Assembly (NCBI GenBank): GCA_958346135.1
Contig: CATVQN010000028.1
Span: 1 to 9,159 of the forward strand
Length of the DNA stretch: 9,159 nt
Origin: an uncultured Eubacteriales bacterium
GTDB taxonomy: Bacteria > Bacillota > Clostridia > Monoglobales > Monoglobaceae
Direction of reading: 5' to 3'
The stretch's first letter is position 1. Each line of letters begins with the position of its first letter. This document shows positions 6,679 through 9,159 of this stretch, one piece after another. The notes below the pieces were generated by a model. That model was not told the DNA's origin, did no database searches, and was given only the letters and a program-made list of their open reading frames with translations. A program made the translations under genes and the position numbers.

Positions 6679-8095
6679 TCCGTTCCTCCTGTATGATCTC
6701 TCCAAACAATGACCACGTCTGGGTTTTGGTAATTTTTATTTTTACAAAATCGCCTATCTTTGCCATCCCGCCGGGAAAGTTTACAACCTTTCCTCCCTCG
6801 GTGCGGCCGGTCAGGGTTTCGGCATTGTTTTTGCTGACGCCCTCCACCAAAACAGTCACCGCTTTGCCTAAATAAGCATCGTTTTTCCGCTTAGAAATCT
6901 CATTTTGCACCCGGAGCATCCGATCAAAATTCCGGTGCTTTTGTTCCTCATCCATCACGTCCGGAAGCTTTGCCGCCGGAGTACCTTCCCGTTTGGAATA
7001 GATAAAGGAAAATATGGTATCATATTCCACCGTTTTCAGCACATCCAACGTTTCTTCAAAATCCGCATCGGTCTCACCGGGAAAGCCGACAATAATATCG
7101 GTCGTCAGCACAATGTCCGGCATCTTCTCCCGCACCTTATGAATCAGCGACAAATACTGGGCTTTGGTATACTTTCGATTCATGGCCTTTAAAATCCGAT
7201 CGGAGCCCGACTGAATCGGCAGATGCAGCTGACGACAGATTTTGGGTTCCTCCGCCATAGCGCAGATCAGTTCATCCGATAAATCCTTAGGGTGAGATGT
7301 CATAAACCGCACTCTTTCAATACCCTCTACCCGACAAACCCGGCGAAGAAGCTGTGCAAAGGACAGGCCATCCTCAAAATCGTTTCCGTAGGAATTCACA
7401 TTCTGTCCCAGCAGCATCACCTCACGGTATCCAAGCGCCGCTACCTCCTCTACCTCTTTGAGAATGTGCTCCGGCTGCCTGCTCCGCTCCCGTCCCCGAA
7501 CATAGGGGACAATACAGTAGGTACAAAAGTTATTGCAGCCGTACATGATCGGGATTTTCGCCAAAGGCGGATCGTCCCGCTTATAGGAAACCTCTTCGAA
7601 AATACGGCCTTCCTCATCGGCCACATCAATGACCCGGTCATGCTCCATCGCCTCACTGAGCAGCTCCGGGAACCGATACAGGGCATGCGTTCCGAATACC
7701 AGATCCACATGACTGTATTTTTTTCGGATGGTCTCGGCAATATGCGCCTGCTGCATCATACATCCGCAAACGGCAATGAGCATTCCCGGTTTTCTGCGTT
7801 TTATGTGCTTGAGTGCGCCCAGGTTTCCATACACCCGAAGCTCCGCATTCTCACGCACGGCACAGGTGTTATAAATCACCAAATCCGCATCCTCTGTCCG
7901 GTCGCAAAACCCAAAGCCCATATCCTCCAGCATTCCCTTGAGCTTTTCGGAATCGCTGGAGTTCTGCTGACAGCCGTAGGTTTCTACAAATGCGAGAGGC
8001 TTTTTCGTCCGTCCTTCATTGACAGATCGGATTTTCTCAATATATCCCCTCTGTGCCGCCATTTCCTCGGCACCGATCACTCTATCCTGCTTCAT
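6656..8095 (-). CDS. miaB: tRNA-2-methylthio-N6-dimethylallyladenosine synthase (MiaB), 479 aa
   Basis: MiaB is a radical-SAM methylthiotransferase that converts i6A37 to ms2i6A37 in tRNA. Three domains are visible. The N-terminal methylthiotransferase domain (about 33-155) has ETYGCQ (Cys42), YNTCAVRE (Cys78) and CGCMMQ (Cys112), ligands of the auxiliary [4Fe-4S] cluster. The radical-SAM core (about 178-400) has CNNFCTYC (Cys187, 191, 194). The C-terminal TRAM RNA-binding domain spans about 405-469. Phrases such as PYVRGRERSR, LLGQNVNSYG, HLPIQSGSDR and DIIVGFPGET are typical of MiaB rather than its relatives MtaB or RimO. The ATG overlaps the prs stop in an ATGA, with GGGAG upstream, which indicates translational coupling. 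An N-terminal extension of about 32 residues before the first domain is common in Firmicute MiaB. Confidence 0.97.
   Translation of the reverse strand: MKQDRVIGAEEMAAQRGYIEKIRSVNEGRTKKPLAFVETYGCQQNSSDSEKLKGMLEDMGFGFCDRTEDADLVIYNTCAVRENAELRVYGNLGALKHIKRRKPGMLIAVCGCMMQQAHIAETIRKKYSHVDLVFGTHALYRFPELLSEAMEHDRVIDVADEEGRIFEEVSYKRDDPPLAKIPIMYGCNNFCTYCIVPYVRGRERSRQPEHILKEVEEVAALGYREVMLLGQNVNSYGNDFEDGLSFAQLLRRVCRVEGIERVRFMTSHPKDLSDELICAMAEEPKICRQLHLPIQSGSDRILKAMNRKYTKAQYLSLIHKVREKMPDIVLTTDIIVGFPGETDADFEETLDVLKTVEYDTIFSFIYSKREGTPAAKLPDVMDEEQKHRNFDRMLRVQNEISKRKNDAYLGKAVTVLVEGVSKNNAETLTGRTEGGKVVNFPGGMAKIGDFVKIKITKTQTWSLFGEIIQEERNGSGENF
6685..6690 (-). promoter_or_regulatory. AGGAGG ribosome-binding site inside the end of miaB that fixes the YlbF-family start
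   Basis: A perfect AGGAGG on the minus strand is placed six bases before the ATG at 6678, within the last codons of miaB. It decides between this start and one at 6705. Confidence 0.8.
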
Positions 8096-9159
8096 TGCAT
8101 CTCCCTGTATTTATTCAGTATTTTCTCAATCCGGCCGATGGGGGTCAGCAGCTCACTGATGGAATTTTCCTCATTCAAGGTTTTAATAATCAAAGCGATA
8201 TACTTGGACATATCCACCTCATGATACCATGGCGCCTTTAAAAGCTCCGGCGTCCGATACACCAGATTGGTGGTAAACACGGCGTCAATCAGGCCGGATT
8301 CATAGGCCTGATTAAATTTATCCAGGCCCTCGGTAAACAGGCCGAAGGTGGAGAATACCAGTACCCGTCTCGCCTTCCGTTTTTTCAGTTCCTTGGCAAC
8401 GTCTACCATGGAATCTCCGGAGGCAATCATGTCATCCACCACGATAACATCCTTGCCCGCAAGATCGGTGCCCAGAAATTCATGGGCAATAATGGGGTTC
8501 TTTCCGTCCACAATCGTAGAATAATCCCGGCGTTTATAGAACATTCCAAGATCCATCCCCAGCACGGAGGAATAGTAAATACAACGCCCCATTGCTCCCT
8601 CATCCGGAGAAATGATCATGGTATTATCCTTATTCAGGATAATCTTATCATCATAACGCAGGCAAGCCTTAATCATCTGATATGTGGCATGTACATTCTC
8701 AAAGCCGTTTAGGGGAACCGCATTTTGTACCCTGGGGTCATGTGCATCAAAGGTGATCACGTTGTTGACGCCCATCCGTTCCAGCTCCTGCAGCATGAGC
8801 GCACAGTCCAGCGATTCTCTGGCAACCCGCTTGTGCTGGCGGCCCTCGTAGAGCATTGGCATAATCACCGTAATCCGTTTCGCCTTGCCGCCCATAGCGG
8901 AAATCACACGTTTCACATCCTGAAAGTGGTCATCCGGGCTCATGGGATGCTCTTTTCCGTACATTTTGTAGGTAACGCCGTAATTGAACGCATCCATCAC
9001 AATGTACACATCATAAGTACGGATGGAATGCATAATCATCGCCTTTGCTTCGCCGGTTCCGAACCGAGGCGAATTGATGGGGATGATAAAAGAATCAATA
9101 TCTGCATTCTTTCCCTCATTGAAATTCCGAAGATGGTTATTGATTTTCTGCACCATCTC
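8092..9159 (-). CDS. prs: Ribose-phosphate pyrophosphokinase, divergent long form (5' end cut off)
   Basis: This enzyme makes PRPP from ribose-5-phosphate and ATP for nucleotide, His, Trp and NAD synthesis. The first visible codon (GAG, 9159-9157) is in frame and the alignment I remember for the family continues upstream. The gene is therefore truncated and the ATG at 9156 is probably internal; roughly 35 residues may be missing. Counting from that Met, visible motifs are SPRFGTGEAK (29-38), YEGRQHKR (103-110, matching the YARQDRK loop), FDAHDPRVQN (136-145), ISPDEG (182-187) and the PRPP loop VIVVDDMIASGDSM (237-250), which fits the phosphoribosyltransferase signature. These differ from the E. 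coli/Bacillus type, as in the long clostridial form. Its stop overlaps the miaB start by 4 bp. Confidence 0.9.
   Translation of the reverse strand, partial: EMVQKINNHLRNFNEGKNADIDSFIIPINSPRFGTGEAKAMIMHSIRTYDVYIVMDAFNYGVTYKMYGKEHPMSPDDHFQDVKRVISAMGGKAKRITVIMPMLYEGRQHKRVARESLDCALMLQELERMGVNNVITFDAHDPRVQNAVPLNGFENVHATYQMIKACLRYDDKIILNKDNTMIISPDEGAMGRCIYYSSVLGMDLGMFYKRRDYSTIVDGKNPIIAHEFLGTDLAGKDVIVVDDMIASGDSMVDVAKELKKRKARRVLVFSTFGLFTEGLDKFNQAYESGLIDAVFTTNLVYRTPELLKAPWYHEVDMSKYIALIIKTLNEENSISELLTPIGRIEKILNKYREMQ

Noticed and set aside
6679..6705. Upstream start at 6705 for the YlbF-family gene
   Set aside because: The AGGAGG at 6685-6690 is correctly spaced for the ATG at 6678, and the extra residues would be encoded through that site.
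7292..8224. Long plus-strand open frame (about 310 codons) opposite miaB and the end of prs
   Set aside because: It crosses two certain minus-strand genes, lacks a ribosome-binding site and shows no family motifs, so it is a shadow of codon bias.

Overview
This window looks like chromosomal DNA from an anaerobic Firmicute (Clostridia, probably Lachnospiraceae-like). Three things suggest this: the gene order miaB - YlbF/YmcA-family gene - mutS - mutL - miaA, strong purine-rich Shine-Dalgarno sites, and a divergent long-form PRPP synthetase that I associate with that group. Base composition is near 50% GC in the genes and AT-rich in the one sizeable intergenic region. Every supported gene lies on the minus strand, so transcription runs from high to low coordinates. 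There are no tRNA or rRNA genes, CRISPR arrays, insertion sequences or prophage genes that I can see.

Region 1 (9159 to 636) is a housekeeping gene train: prs (5' end cut by the window edge), miaB, a small YlbF/YmcA-family gene, mutS, mutL and miaA. Junctions are tight: a 4-bp ATGA overlap for prs/miaB, a 23-bp overlap for miaB/YlbF-like, 18 bp for mutS/mutL and 27 bp for mutL/miaA. The one wider junction is 133 bp between the YlbF-like gene and mutS; it contains hairpins, one of them terminator-like. The set combines PRPP supply, both enzymes that build ms2i6A at position 37 of tRNAs (MiaA prenylates, MiaB methylthiolates), and the mismatch-repair pair MutS/MutL. MutL carries the latent endonuclease motifs expected where there is no MutH.

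Region 2 (635 to 426) is a 210-bp AT-rich intergenic region. It holds a perfect 21-bp palindrome and, 45 bp downstream of it, a minus-strand promoter with exact consensus hexamers (TTGACA, 17 bp, TATAAT) preceded by A/T tracts.

Region 3 (425 to 1) is a new transcription unit driven by that promoter: a PqqD-family protein (RiPP-recognition-element fold) followed after 37 bp by the first 38 codons of what looks like an ABC-transporter membrane subunit. This is the start of a possible peptide-maturation/export or related cassette, most of which lies outside the window. It is the least ordinary part of the sequence; everything else is well-known core genome.
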